In this document: in pieces, positions 55,685 through 64,000 of the stretch
How the letters are laid out: each line of letters begins with the position of its first letter
How positions within the stretch are numbered: position 1 is the first letter of the stretch
Assembly (NCBI RefSeq): GCF_900105985.1
Contig: NZ_FNUB01000005.1
Span: 682,001 to 746,000 of the forward strand
Direction of reading: 5' to 3'
From: Tenacibaculum sp. MAR_2010_89
GTDB taxonomy: Bacteria; Bacteroidota; Bacteroidia; Flavobacteriales; Flavobacteriaceae
Length of the DNA stretch: 64,000 nt
The notes under the pieces: model-generated
Told to the model about the DNA's origin: nothing
Databases searched by the model: none
The model's input: only the letters and a program-made list of their open reading frames with translations
Program-made: the position numbers and the translations under genes

Positions 55685-56325
55685 AATTTCTCACCTTGAT
55701 TCATTAATTTTAAATGAATTTCATCTTCTTTATCAATTTCCATTATTTCAATCAAAACATGATCATAGAATATTTTTCTAAGATTCTTTTTTAATTTTTC
55801 TACAACTTCATCAGATATAGATTCGAAAGCTAGGAAATAATATGTAGCTTCAGTATTTATGTACTTACCAATATAAATATCTTGATTATTTATACCATTT
55901 GTTTTATCTATAGCTTTTAAGAAATCTTTTTTTGTAGATTTTTGAACAGATGAAAAAATAGTGAATAATTGTTCTATCTTTAATTTTTTTGAGTTTAAAG
56001 AATCATTAGTTAGATTAATCATCACATCATCAGTAATGTCAATTCCACCTTTTAAATTAGTTTTCACACTATTAATAGTGTCAGATGGGCCATAAGGAAT
56101 CGACCACCATCCAAAAATTAATGAAATAACATTATAAATAAAACCTTGCTTTTTTCTGTCATCTTTTGGACTCAAAAAAAAAGCTGGAGAAACTGCATTA
56201 ATATTTGATATAACTAGAGATATACAATAAGGGTATATTATAAACCTATACCCTTTATTAATCCTTTCTTGTACATTGTCTTTAGATAGGTTCTCTATGT
56301 TTCTTAAACTTAAACGATACTTCAT
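55678..56325 (-). CDS. Unknown protein, possibly membrane-associated
   Basis: 215 residues, hydrophobic stretches (YRFIIYPYCISLVIS, YNVISLIFGWWSIPYG) near the N-terminus and a hydrophilic C-terminal domain. Family not recognised. Start 8 nt from the aminotransferase stop; same strand. Confidence 0.55.
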   Translation of the reverse strand: MKYRLSLRNIENLSKDNVQERINKGYRFIIYPYCISLVISNINAVSPAFFLSPKDDRKKQGFIYNVISLIFGWWSIPYGPSDTINSVKTNLKGGIDITDDVMINLTNDSLNSKKLKIEQLFTIFSSVQKSTKKDFLKAIDKTNGINNQDIYIGKYINTEATYYFLAFESISDEVVEKLKKNLRKIFYDHVLIEIMEIDKEDEIHLKLMNQGEKLK

Positions 56326-56333
56326 TAAGTAAA

Positions 56334-57521
56334 TTAACTAAGAACTTCTTTTATTCTTTTAACAGCTTCACGTAATTGTAACTCAGATGCAGCATATGAC
56401 ATACGAATACAATCAGGAGCACCAAAAGCTTCACCAGTTACGGTAGCAACATTAGCTTCTTCTAATAATAACATAGAAAAATCACTAGCATTGTTAATTA
56501 ATTTTCCTTTAATAGTTTTTCCGAAAAAAGCAGAAATATCAGGAAATACATAAAAAGCACCTTCAGGTATATTTAATTTAAATCCGTTAACTTTTCCTAA
56601 TAAAGCCAACATTATATCTCTACGGTTTTTAAATTCATCAACCATATATTGCACTTTACTAGGTTCAGCTAATACAGCAGTAATAGCAGCACGTTGAGCA
56701 ATACAATTAGTTCCTGAAGTGATTTGTCCTTGCATTTTTGTACAAGCTTTAGCAATCCATTGTGGAGCACCAATATATCCAATTCTCCAACCAGTCATAG
56801 CAAAAGCTTTTGCTAATCCATTTACAGTAATGGTTCGATCATACATACTTTCAATAGCAGCAAAACTAAAAAGTTCACTACCATAGTTAATATGCTCATA
56901 AATTTCATCAGATAAAATATAAATTTGAGGATGCTTTTCTAAAACTTCAGCCAAAGCTCTATATTCCTGTTCACTATAAATAGAACCACTTGGGTTATTT
57001 GGTGAATTAAAGAAAATCATTTTTGTTTTAGGAGTAATAGCAGCTTCTAATTGCTCAGGTGTAATTTTGAAATCAGTATCAATAGATGAAGGTATTTCAA
57101 TAAATTTAGCTTCGCACAAAGTAGCAATTGCAGAATAGCTAACCCAATATGGAGCAGGTAATAAAACTTCATCTCCAGGGTTTAATAAAACCTGAGCTAT
57201 ATTAGCAATTGACTGTTTAGCTCCAGTAGAAACTACAATTTGATTTGGGCTATAGGTTAAATTGTTATCACGCTCAAATTTAGCGCAAATAGCTTCTTTT
57301 AGCTCTACATATCCATCAACAGGGGTATATGAGTTATAATCTTGGTTAATGGCCTCAATTGCCGCTTCTTTAATGAAATCAGGAGTGTTAAAATCTGGCT
57401 CTCCTAAACTTAGACTAATAATGTCTTTCCCTTGAGATTTTAATTCTCTTGCTTTAGCTGCCATAGCTAATGTTTGGGAAACAGGTAAACTGTTAATTCT
57501 GTCTGATAATGCGTTTGACAT
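56334..57521 (-). CDS. Class I/II aminotransferase (aspartate aminotransferase-like)
   Basis: 395 residues. PLP lysine in NGLAKAFAMTGWRIGY; SPNNPSGSIYS and LSDEIYEHINYG are fold-type I marks. Probably an aspartate or broad-specificity transaminase of amino-acid metabolism. Confidence 0.9.
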   Translation of the reverse strand: MSNALSDRINSLPVSQTLAMAAKARELKSQGKDIISLSLGEPDFNTPDFIKEAAIEAINQDYNSYTPVDGYVELKEAICAKFERDNNLTYSPNQIVVSTGAKQSIANIAQVLLNPGDEVLLPAPYWVSYSAIATLCEAKFIEIPSSIDTDFKITPEQLEAAITPKTKMIFFNSPNNPSGSIYSEQEYRALAEVLEKHPQIYILSDEIYEHINYGSELFSFAAIESMYDRTITVNGLAKAFAMTGWRIGYIGAPQWIAKACTKMQGQITSGTNCIAQRAAITAVLAEPSKVQYMVDEFKNRRDIMLALLGKVNGFKLNIPEGAFYVFPDISAFFGKTIKGKLINNASDFSMLLLEEANVATVTGEAFGAPDCIRMSYAASELQLREAVKRIKEVLS

Positions 57522-57549
57522 TGTTATATATTGCGTTGTTGTTTTTTAA

Positions 57550-58641
57550 TTATGCTAGTTGAGGCTTTTTACCTAATTCAGCCAAATGATTGAAGTGCTC
57601 AATAATTGCTCTTCTTGTTGTTCTATACTCATTATAAGGTAAATTAAACTCTAAGGCAGTTTCTTTTACAATTTTTGCTAACTTATTATAATGAACATGA
57701 GAAATATTTGGAAAAATATGGTGTTCTACTTGGTGGTTTAAACCGCCAGTATAAAAGTTAATAAGCCAATTTTTAGGAGCAAAATTTGCTGTAGTATACA
57801 ATTGGTGTATTGCCCAAGTGTTTTTCATATTTCCATTTTCATCAGGCAAAGGCATTTCTGTTTTGGGCACTACATGTGCTAATTGGAAAACTACACTTAA
57901 AATAATTCCAGCAGTATAATGCATAACAAAAAAACCGATTAATACTTTCCACCAAACGATATTTAAAACTGCAATAGGTAATACAATCCAAAGAGAGTAA
58001 TACGCTACTTTAGAAATAACTAATTTAGTCCATTCTGTTGCAGGACTAGGAAATTTACCATACGATAATTTTCTTTTTAAATAGTTATGCATTTGTTTAA
58101 AATCGGTAGTAATAGCCCAGTTAATGGTTAATAAACCATATAAAAAGAAAGAATAGTATTTTTGAAATTTATGAATTTTTAACCATTTTGAATGTTTAGA
58201 GAAACGGATAATTCTACCAGCATCAATATCTTCGTCATGATCTTTAATATTTGTGTATGTATGGTGAAGTACGTTGTGTTGTACTTTCCAGTTATATACA
58301 TTTCCAGCTAAAATATAAATACTACTACCCATTAGTTTATTTACCCATTTGTTGCTTGAAAATGATTCATGATTTGCATCATGCATTACATTCATACCAA
58401 CACCAGCCATACCAATACCCATTACAATGGTCAAAATTAATTTAATCCATTGCGACATGTCAACAGTTAAGATAAAAACAAAAGGAATTAAAAATAAAGA
58501 AAACATAACGATAGCTTTGGTATATAATTTCCAGTTACCAGTACGTTTTATGTTATTTTCTTTAAAGTATGTATTAACTCTTTTATTCAAAGTTCTAAAA
58601 AACTTTTGCTTGTCTATTCTTGAGAAGTTTATTGTCTTCAT
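57550..58641 (-). CDS. Fatty acid desaturase
   Basis: 363 residues, membrane-bound, three His boxes HDANHES, HNVLHHTYTN and HQVEHHIFPN, as in acyl-lipid or linoleoyl-CoA type desaturases. Introduces double bonds in membrane lipids. Confidence 0.92.
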   Translation of the reverse strand: MKTINFSRIDKQKFFRTLNKRVNTYFKENNIKRTGNWKLYTKAIVMFSLFLIPFVFILTVDMSQWIKLILTIVMGIGMAGVGMNVMHDANHESFSSNKWVNKLMGSSIYILAGNVYNWKVQHNVLHHTYTNIKDHDEDIDAGRIIRFSKHSKWLKIHKFQKYYSFFLYGLLTINWAITTDFKQMHNYLKRKLSYGKFPSPATEWTKLVISKVAYYSLWIVLPIAVLNIVWWKVLIGFFVMHYTAGIILSVVFQLAHVVPKTEMPLPDENGNMKNTWAIHQLYTTANFAPKNWLINFYTGGLNHQVEHHIFPNISHVHYNKLAKIVKETALEFNLPYNEYRTTRRAIIEHFNHLAELGKKPQLA

Positions 58642-58765
58642 TTATTGTTTGTTAAAGGAAAGAGCAAAAATATGCTTTTTGTTGTTGTTTTTTATGATAA
58701 ACGTCAGTTTTTGTTAGGAATTGTTTGTTAACATTTAACTATTTTTGCAACTTATTAGCAATTTT

Positions 58766-59395
58766 ATGGAAATCATACTTAAATACTTTCCAAATTTAAC
58801 GGAAACACAAATAGAACAATTCTCTAAACTACAGGAATTGTATGAAGATTGGAACTTGAAAATTAATGTAGTTTCTAGAAAAGATATTGACGAGCTATAC
58901 TTACGTCATGTATTACATTCATTAGGAATAGCTAAAGTAATGAAATTTCAACCAGGAGCGAATGTTATGGATGTTGGTACAGGAGGAGGTTTTCCAGGTG
59001 TTCCATTAGCTATTTTATTTCCAGAAACTAATTTTCATTTGGTAGATTCAATAGGAAAAAAAATAAAAGTAGTAGATGAAGTTGTTGAAGGCTTAGGCTT
59101 AGAAAATGTAAAAACTACTCATGGTAGGGTTGAAGAGGTAAAAGAAACTTATGATTTTATAGTAAGTAGGGCCGTAGCTCAAATGGAAACTTTTCATCGT
59201 TGGATAAAAAAGAAAGTACAAAAAAAGCAAAATCACCAACTTAAAAATGGAATTTTGTATTTAAAAGGTGGGGATTTAACAGAAGAATTAACTAATTTTC
59301 CTAGTGCAACTATTTATGAATTGCCTGATTATTATGAGGAAGATTTTTTTGAAACCAAAAAGGTTGTGCATGTTCCTATAAAATTTAAAGGATAG
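58766..59395 (+). CDS. rsmG: 16S rRNA (guanine-527-N7) methyltransferase
   Basis: 209 residues from ATG 58766 (TTG at 58745 not needed). SAM-binding motif VMDVGTGGGFPGVPLAI and VSRAVAQMETF. Methylates G527 of 16S rRNA. Confidence 0.95.
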   Translation: MEIILKYFPNLTETQIEQFSKLQELYEDWNLKINVVSRKDIDELYLRHVLHSLGIAKVMKFQPGANVMDVGTGGGFPGVPLAILFPETNFHLVDSIGKKIKVVDEVVEGLGLENVKTTHGRVEEVKETYDFIVSRAVAQMETFHRWIKKKVQKKQNHQLKNGILYLKGGDLTEELTNFPSATIYELPDYYEEDFFETKKVVHVPIKFKG

Positions 59396-59400
59396 GCAGA

Positions 59401-61041
59401 TTATAGCCTAAGTAGCTTGTGTATTTCAGTTTTACCATTATTTTTAATTTTTAAAAAGTAAATTCCTGAAGCTAAATTAGGAGTTGCTATTTTAATATTA
59501 TTATTAAAACCTTTAACTACATTTTGTAAAACAAGTTGGCCTTGATTATTGTATAATTGATAATTTACTGTTGAAAAATCTTCTAATGAGTTTAAGTTTA
59601 TAATAGTATTAAATGGATTTGGATGTACTAACCATTTGTTATTGCTGTTGTTTAAAATTACATCATTGTTAGAAAGCGTATCACTTAAACAATTTGTTGC
59701 TACTGAATGTGAGTTTTTTAATAATTCATTTATTTTTAAATCAGAAAAACTTTGACTGGTTGTGTTGTTAAAAAAAGCATTGTCAATTACCAAATTACTG
59801 GCACCTAAAAAATTTTGAAGTAAGGTGCCTAATACTTGTCTGTAGTCAAATTGAACTGTTTCTAGTTGGTAATTATTACCAGATATAGCTTCAGTTAAAT
59901 CTACATTATTACCAGATACTCCTCCGTTTACAGGTTTCCCAAAAACAAACATAGGTGCTATTTCTCCATGATCAGTACCTAAATTTCCATTTTCTTTAGC
60001 CTTTCTCCCAAATTCAGAAAAAGTTAAACCAACCACATCATCAGCTATAGTTTGTGAAGTTAAATCACTCATAAATACTTCAACTGCATCAGAAACAGTT
60101 TTTAATAAATTGTAATGTTTTCCTTCAATATCTCCAGAAGCTTGGTTTTGATTGTTATGAGTGTCAAATCCTCCTATACGAACCATATAAACTTTAGATT
60201 GTAAGCCTCCGCTAATTAAACGAGCTACAGTTTTTAATTGATTTGATAAATCGGTATCAGGATAAGTAGCAATGTTTTTACCTTTATTGAAGGCTGATGA
60301 AATAGATTGAGAATACTGGTTTGATAAAGAATTTACATTGATAATATATTCTAATTCTTTTCCAAAATCAGAATTTGGAATATTTGTGGGTGCTACTCCA
60401 CCAAGGCCATTTAATTCAGTATAAAACCCAGAAGGATCTTGACCAGAAATATTTATAGATAAGCCATGTTCATCTTCACCATGAAATCCCAACTCGGTTT
60501 TAGTTGAGCCTATTTGTACACCTAACGGGTAATTTTCTTTTAACTCTCCTGAATAATATTTTTCAACAAATCGACCTATCCACCCAGAGTCGTTTCCGTT
60601 ATCCCAACTATTACCATCATTTCCTGTTGAATACAAGTCTTTTGAAGCAAAATGACTTTTGTTTTGAGAAGGGTAACCTACAGATTGAAGTATTCTTAAA
60701 GAGCCTTGATCGTATAAAGATTTAAAACCTGTAAGTGCTGGGTTTAAGCCAATCTTTTGAGTATCTGATAACGTATTATCTAAAGTAATATAGCTTTTAC
60801 TCCCAGATGTTGGTATTTTAAGGGTAGGACGAAGTGCCGCATATTCATCGTAAACATTTAAGGGAATTACAGTATTTAAGCCATCATTTCCTCCAGCTAA
60901 ATTGATTAAAACCAGTTTTCTATTTGAAAGATCGCCACAGCTTGCTATATCTACAGTTTTTAGCATAGCTCTCAATTCTAAAGGCATTAAACCTAAGGCT
61001 GATACTGAGGATGCTAATTTTATGAAATTTCTTCTTTTCAT
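59401..61041 (-). CDS. DUF1501 protein with T9SS sorting domain
   Basis: 546 residues. N-terminal twin-Arg-like leader (KRRNFIKLASSVSALGLM), DUF1501 core (LINLAGGNDGLNTVIPLN; FSEFGRKAKENGN), and a C-terminal type A sorting domain (VHPNPFNTIINL, LASGIYFLKIKN) for type IX secretion. Downstream partner of the DUF1800 protein. Confidence 0.9.
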   Translation of the reverse strand: MKRRNFIKLASSVSALGLMPLELRAMLKTVDIASCGDLSNRKLVLINLAGGNDGLNTVIPLNVYDEYAALRPTLKIPTSGSKSYITLDNTLSDTQKIGLNPALTGFKSLYDQGSLRILQSVGYPSQNKSHFASKDLYSTGNDGNSWDNGNDSGWIGRFVEKYYSGELKENYPLGVQIGSTKTELGFHGEDEHGLSINISGQDPSGFYTELNGLGGVAPTNIPNSDFGKELEYIINVNSLSNQYSQSISSAFNKGKNIATYPDTDLSNQLKTVARLISGGLQSKVYMVRIGGFDTHNNQNQASGDIEGKHYNLLKTVSDAVEVFMSDLTSQTIADDVVGLTFSEFGRKAKENGNLGTDHGEIAPMFVFGKPVNGGVSGNNVDLTEAISGNNYQLETVQFDYRQVLGTLLQNFLGASNLVIDNAFFNNTTSQSFSDLKINELLKNSHSVATNCLSDTLSNNDVILNNSNNKWLVHPNPFNTIINLNSLEDFSTVNYQLYNNQGQLVLQNVVKGFNNNIKIATPNLASGIYFLKIKNNGKTEIHKLLRL

Positions 61042-61075
61042 TGTAAGGGGATGTATTTAAAAGAATATTTAGATA

Positions 61076-62710
61076 TTACATTAATTGATATTCAGGAGTA
61101 TTTACCATTCTTATTATTAAAGAATCTAAACGCGATTTTACAATAGTATCATCACCTCCATTGGTATAGGCTACCCAAGCACTAGTCCAATAGTAATTAG
61201 GGAATCCTTCTAGTAAATTTTCAGCAAAATAGTTTTTTCTTTCCTCAGAAATAACTTCAGGGTATAAGTAGCCAGAAAGTTCAGTAATTAATTCAATTGG
61301 ATCTGAAGCATTTTTTATGGTATCCTTAACAAAGGAAGGAAGATGAATACTTACTTGAATTCTTCCATTATTTCCAACTTTATTTCTCCCTGTAATTAAG
61401 CTTTCAATCATTTTGTATCTTGCTAATACAGTATTAGAAGAAAACCAATGACGATCAAAATCGGGTTCTTGATAATGTGCAGGGTAACCAGCAACAGAAT
61501 CGGGTGACCATAAATTCATTCCTGATGCAGCTAGAAAAGAACTATGAATAAAGTTGAAAAAAGTATAAAATTCACCGCTATTATTTACAGGGTCAGGAAT
61601 TTCTAATTTAAGAAAAGAGATGGTTTCACTGATTAATTGAAGCGGACTTTTAATAATGCTTCCAATAATTTCATCACTCGGGTTTGAATCACTTACATCA
61701 AAAAAGTGTTTAGATATGAGTAGTTTTTTAACAATTGGTAATATTTCATAATTACCATCTTTTAATTCAGTAGCTAATGGTTTTATTATAGAATTTTCAA
61801 CTTCATCATTCCATTCGCTTTTTATAAAAAAGCGATATAGTTTTCTGCAAAAAGAAATTGCTGTTGCCTCTTTAGAGAATATCATTTCAACAAAATCATC
61901 CAGTTCCTGTTCTATTCCTGCTTCAGTATTTTGACCTTTAATTATTTGTTTGTTAAAAGCATCACTAAAAGTTTTATCATTTTTTTCATGCTGGTTTATA
62001 ACAATTCTCCCCTTGGGTAAATTGGTGTCAGTATCTATTAAACTCCTATCTACCTGTGTTTTTATACCTGAAAAAACTTTAGCGGTTTGTTGAATATCTA
62101 ATTCAGTATAATTTGTATAATCTCCACTTCCTTTTTGAGGACCTTTTAAAATGGTAAATAATTCAAGAAACTCACGGGCATAATTTTCGTTAGGATTATT
62201 CGCATTGTTTTTTGTATTATCCAAATAATCTAACATTGCATTATCAAATGTTATTTTTTTTGATAAAGCTTTTATATTTCCAAAAGCATAATGTTCTAAA
62301 AGACGTAAATGATCAAAAAAGTGCGTAGAAGTACCAGCTCCTCCATCTTTTGAAACAGTAAAGGAGGTATGTAAAAAGAAAGTAAGTTTTTGCTTTAAAG
62401 AATTTTGAGTAATTGCATTATACCACCACCAAGAGGTTACAATTCTCCGTTTTCTAGATTGACCAGAAAAATCGGTAGGTTTTTTAGTAGATGATGTCCA
62501 ATTTCCATCAGGAGCACTTGTAGGTAATGGATCATAGGGTTCTATCCATTTATTATTTTGTTGTAAAGTAAGTTTATTAAATGCTTCTTCTGGTGTTAAT
62601 TTAGAGAAATTATCTAAAACTTCGCTGGTAAAATTGAAAGAGGTTCTTCGTAAAAAGTGTTTAGCCCTACGTAAACCCAAAACTTGAGTAAATTGATTTA
62701 AACTTTCCAT
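61076..62710 (-). CDS. DUF1800 family protein
   Basis: 544 residues; DUF1800 marks FLRRTSFNFTSEVL, FLHTSFTVSKDGG, LDNTKNNANNPNENYAREF. Typically next to DUF1501 in Bacteroidota; function unknown. Confidence 0.9.
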   Translation of the reverse strand: MESLNQFTQVLGLRRAKHFLRRTSFNFTSEVLDNFSKLTPEEAFNKLTLQQNNKWIEPYDPLPTSAPDGNWTSSTKKPTDFSGQSRKRRIVTSWWWYNAITQNSLKQKLTFFLHTSFTVSKDGGAGTSTHFFDHLRLLEHYAFGNIKALSKKITFDNAMLDYLDNTKNNANNPNENYAREFLELFTILKGPQKGSGDYTNYTELDIQQTAKVFSGIKTQVDRSLIDTDTNLPKGRIVINQHEKNDKTFSDAFNKQIIKGQNTEAGIEQELDDFVEMIFSKEATAISFCRKLYRFFIKSEWNDEVENSIIKPLATELKDGNYEILPIVKKLLISKHFFDVSDSNPSDEIIGSIIKSPLQLISETISFLKLEIPDPVNNSGEFYTFFNFIHSSFLAASGMNLWSPDSVAGYPAHYQEPDFDRHWFSSNTVLARYKMIESLITGRNKVGNNGRIQVSIHLPSFVKDTIKNASDPIELITELSGYLYPEVISEERKNYFAENLLEGFPNYYWTSAWVAYTNGGDDTIVKSRLDSLIIRMVNTPEYQLM

Positions 62711-62800
62711 TAATAAGGGGATAATGTACTTAGTTTATAAATTTACTAATTTTTTTTGGAAATACTAAATTTGAGAATATTTAAAAAATACTTGGATATA

Positions 62801-64000
62801 TTAATACCAACGTTTTTTGTTTTTTTTAGAGTTTGTAGATTTTCGTCCTTTTTTATTTTTACTAATTGTATTTGGTTGTTTAATATGTTTGGGTTTTACT
62901 AAAGGAAAAGGATGATCCTCTATAACAGTTATAGACCTTTTTAAAACTTCCTGAATTGCTTTTATGTATGAAGTTTCATCAGCACTACATAATGAAAAAG
63001 CAATACCTGATTTACCAGCTCTACCAGTTCTACCTATTCTATGAACATAGGTTTCTGGAATGTTAGGTAAATCAAAATTAATAACAGCATCTACCTTGCT
63101 AATATCAATACCACGAGCAGCAACATCTGTTGCAATTAAAATTGTAGCTTTTTTTTCTTTGAAACCTTCAATAGCTTTATTTCGCAATGCTTGGGTTTTG
63201 TCACCATGTAAACTGGTTACTTTATAGTTGTTTTTTACAAGTGTTTGCTCTAATTTATCAACACCAATTTTGGTACGTCTAAAAATGATAATCTTACCGT
63301 TAATTGTATTACGTAATAAATGTAAGCATAAATCGGTTTTATTTTTTTTAGGAACATAATATAATAATTGCCCTATGTTTTTTGAAGTACTTCCTGAAGG
63401 AGCAATTATTACTTTTTTTGATTTGTATAACATTGAGTTTGCTAACTCTGTTATTTTTTCTGGCATGGTTGCAGAAAATAGTAATGTTTGTTTCTTGCGA
63501 GGGCATAACTCTTCTATTCGTTTAACATCATCTATGAAGCCCATATCAAGCATTAAATCAGCTTCATCTAAGACAAGAGTTTTTAATAAACGTAAATCAA
63601 TAGCACTCTGTTTATGTAAGTCAATTAATCTTCCAGGAGTAGCTATTAAAATATCAACACCTTTATTTAATACATCTTTTTGAGGAGCGGTAGGCATTCC
63701 TCCATATACAGCTGTACTTCTTAAATTTGTATATTTTGAATATATGTTAAAACTTTCATGAATTTGTATTGTTAATTCACGAGTAGGAGTAATAATTAAT
63801 GCTTTAATTTTTTTACCGCCTTTTTCTGCATCTTGTTCTTCAAGCAGCCCTTGAATAATAGGTAAAGCAAACGCTGCAGTTTTTCCAGTTCCAGTTTGTG
63901 CCGTTACAACAACGTCTTTTTTATCTATAACTAAAGGAATAACTTCTTGCTGAACAGGAGTAGCTGTGTGGTATTTACTTTCAGTAAGAGCTTTTAGTAT
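62801..64000 (-). CDS. DEAD-box RNA helicase, N-terminus beyond right edge
   Basis: At least 400 residues, open at 64000. GTGKT (motif I), PTRELT (Ia), DEADLMLDMGF (II), FSATMP (III), HRIGRTGRAG (VI) and a basic tail. RhlE-type helicase for RNA remodelling. Methionine at 63697 is internal, since motif I lies upstream in the same frame. Confidence 0.93.
   Translation of the reverse strand: MLKALTESKYHTATPVQQEVIPLVIDKKDVVVTAQTGTGKTAAFALPIIQGLLEEQDAEKGGKKIKALIITPTRELTIQIHESFNIYSKYTNLRSTAVYGGMPTAPQKDVLNKGVDILIATPGRLIDLHKQSAIDLRLLKTLVLDEADLMLDMGFIDDVKRIEELCPRKKQTLLFSATMPEKITELANSMLYKSKKVIIAPSGSTSKNIGQLLYYVPKKNKTDLCLHLLRNTINGKIIIFRRTKIGVDKLEQTLVKNNYKVTSLHGDKTQALRNKAIEGFKEKKATILIATDVAARGIDISKVDAVINFDLPNIPETYVHRIGRTGRAGKSGIAFSLCSADETSYIKAIQEVLKRSITVIEDHPFPLVKPKHIKQPNTISKNKKGRKSTNSKKNKKRWY

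Overview
ORGANISM. AT-rich DNA with dense, mostly leaderless gene starts, TAnnTTTG-type -7 promoter elements, a T9SS C-terminal sorting domain (59401-61041), an alternative complex III plus cytochrome oxidase operon and many paralogous flavobacterial surface proteins. This points to the Bacteroidota, family Flavobacteriaceae. A Tenacibaculum/Polaribacter-like marine genus is my guess, not something the sequence proves. LAYOUT. (1) 1-15.2 kb or so is an accessory RNA-repair island. It holds two RtcB RNA ligases (401-1798, 8382-9773), two RlaP-type nucleotidyltransferases (2987-3730, 3824-4888), a DUF434/NYN-like protein (4875-5576), the GGQ release factor PrfH (9996-10688), several unknown small or basic proteins, six unusual tRNA genes (Cys, Asp, Pro, Leu, Gln, Arg; 13363-14263), a YrlA-type Y-RNA-like tRNA mimic (core 14648-14734) and a slipin (15142-16242). 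A TetR/AhpD-like stress pair (11379-12560) sits inside it. The island also carries five copies of a dispersed GTCATT...AATGAC palindromic repeat that I saw nowhere else in the window. (2) 16.2-30.5 kb: two tandem paralogous PAS-GAF histidine kinases, Tex, a frameshifted LytTR regulator, a serine hydrolase lipoprotein and two tandem MG2/plug-type surface proteins. (3) 30.6-37.6 kb: metG, a GNAT, a frameshifted LD-carboxypeptidase, yraN, a TlpA-like protein, cvpA and a SPOR protein. (4) 37.8-49.4 kb: the respiratory operon actABCDEF-coxBA. (5) 49.5-64 kb: ruvB, a SulP/MBL-rhodanese/rhodanese/HMA sulfur cluster, an aminotransferase, a desaturase, rsmG, DUF1501/DUF1800 and a partial DEAD-box helicase. 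MAIN FINDING. Four very short ORFs (7141, 7500, 12714, 13168) each end 23-37 nt before an intrinsic terminator, and each carries a segment that can pair with the terminator's 5' arm. This is the architecture of leader-peptide attenuators. Two of them precede the unknown gene-rtcB-prfH operon and two precede the tRNA array. Leaders B, C and D contain codons for all six amino acids whose tRNAs lie in the array (CTN, CGN, CCN, CAR, GAY, TGT); leader A contains four of the six. My inference is that the island senses loss or cleavage of exactly these tRNAs through ribosome stalling and then makes replacement tRNAs and repair enzymes. A matching inverted-repeat operator upstream of the first rtcB and of the Y-RNA region suggests a second, shared control circuit. 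Three homopolymer frameshifts (6355, 23739, 33600) should be checked as sequencing errors before being called pseudogenes.
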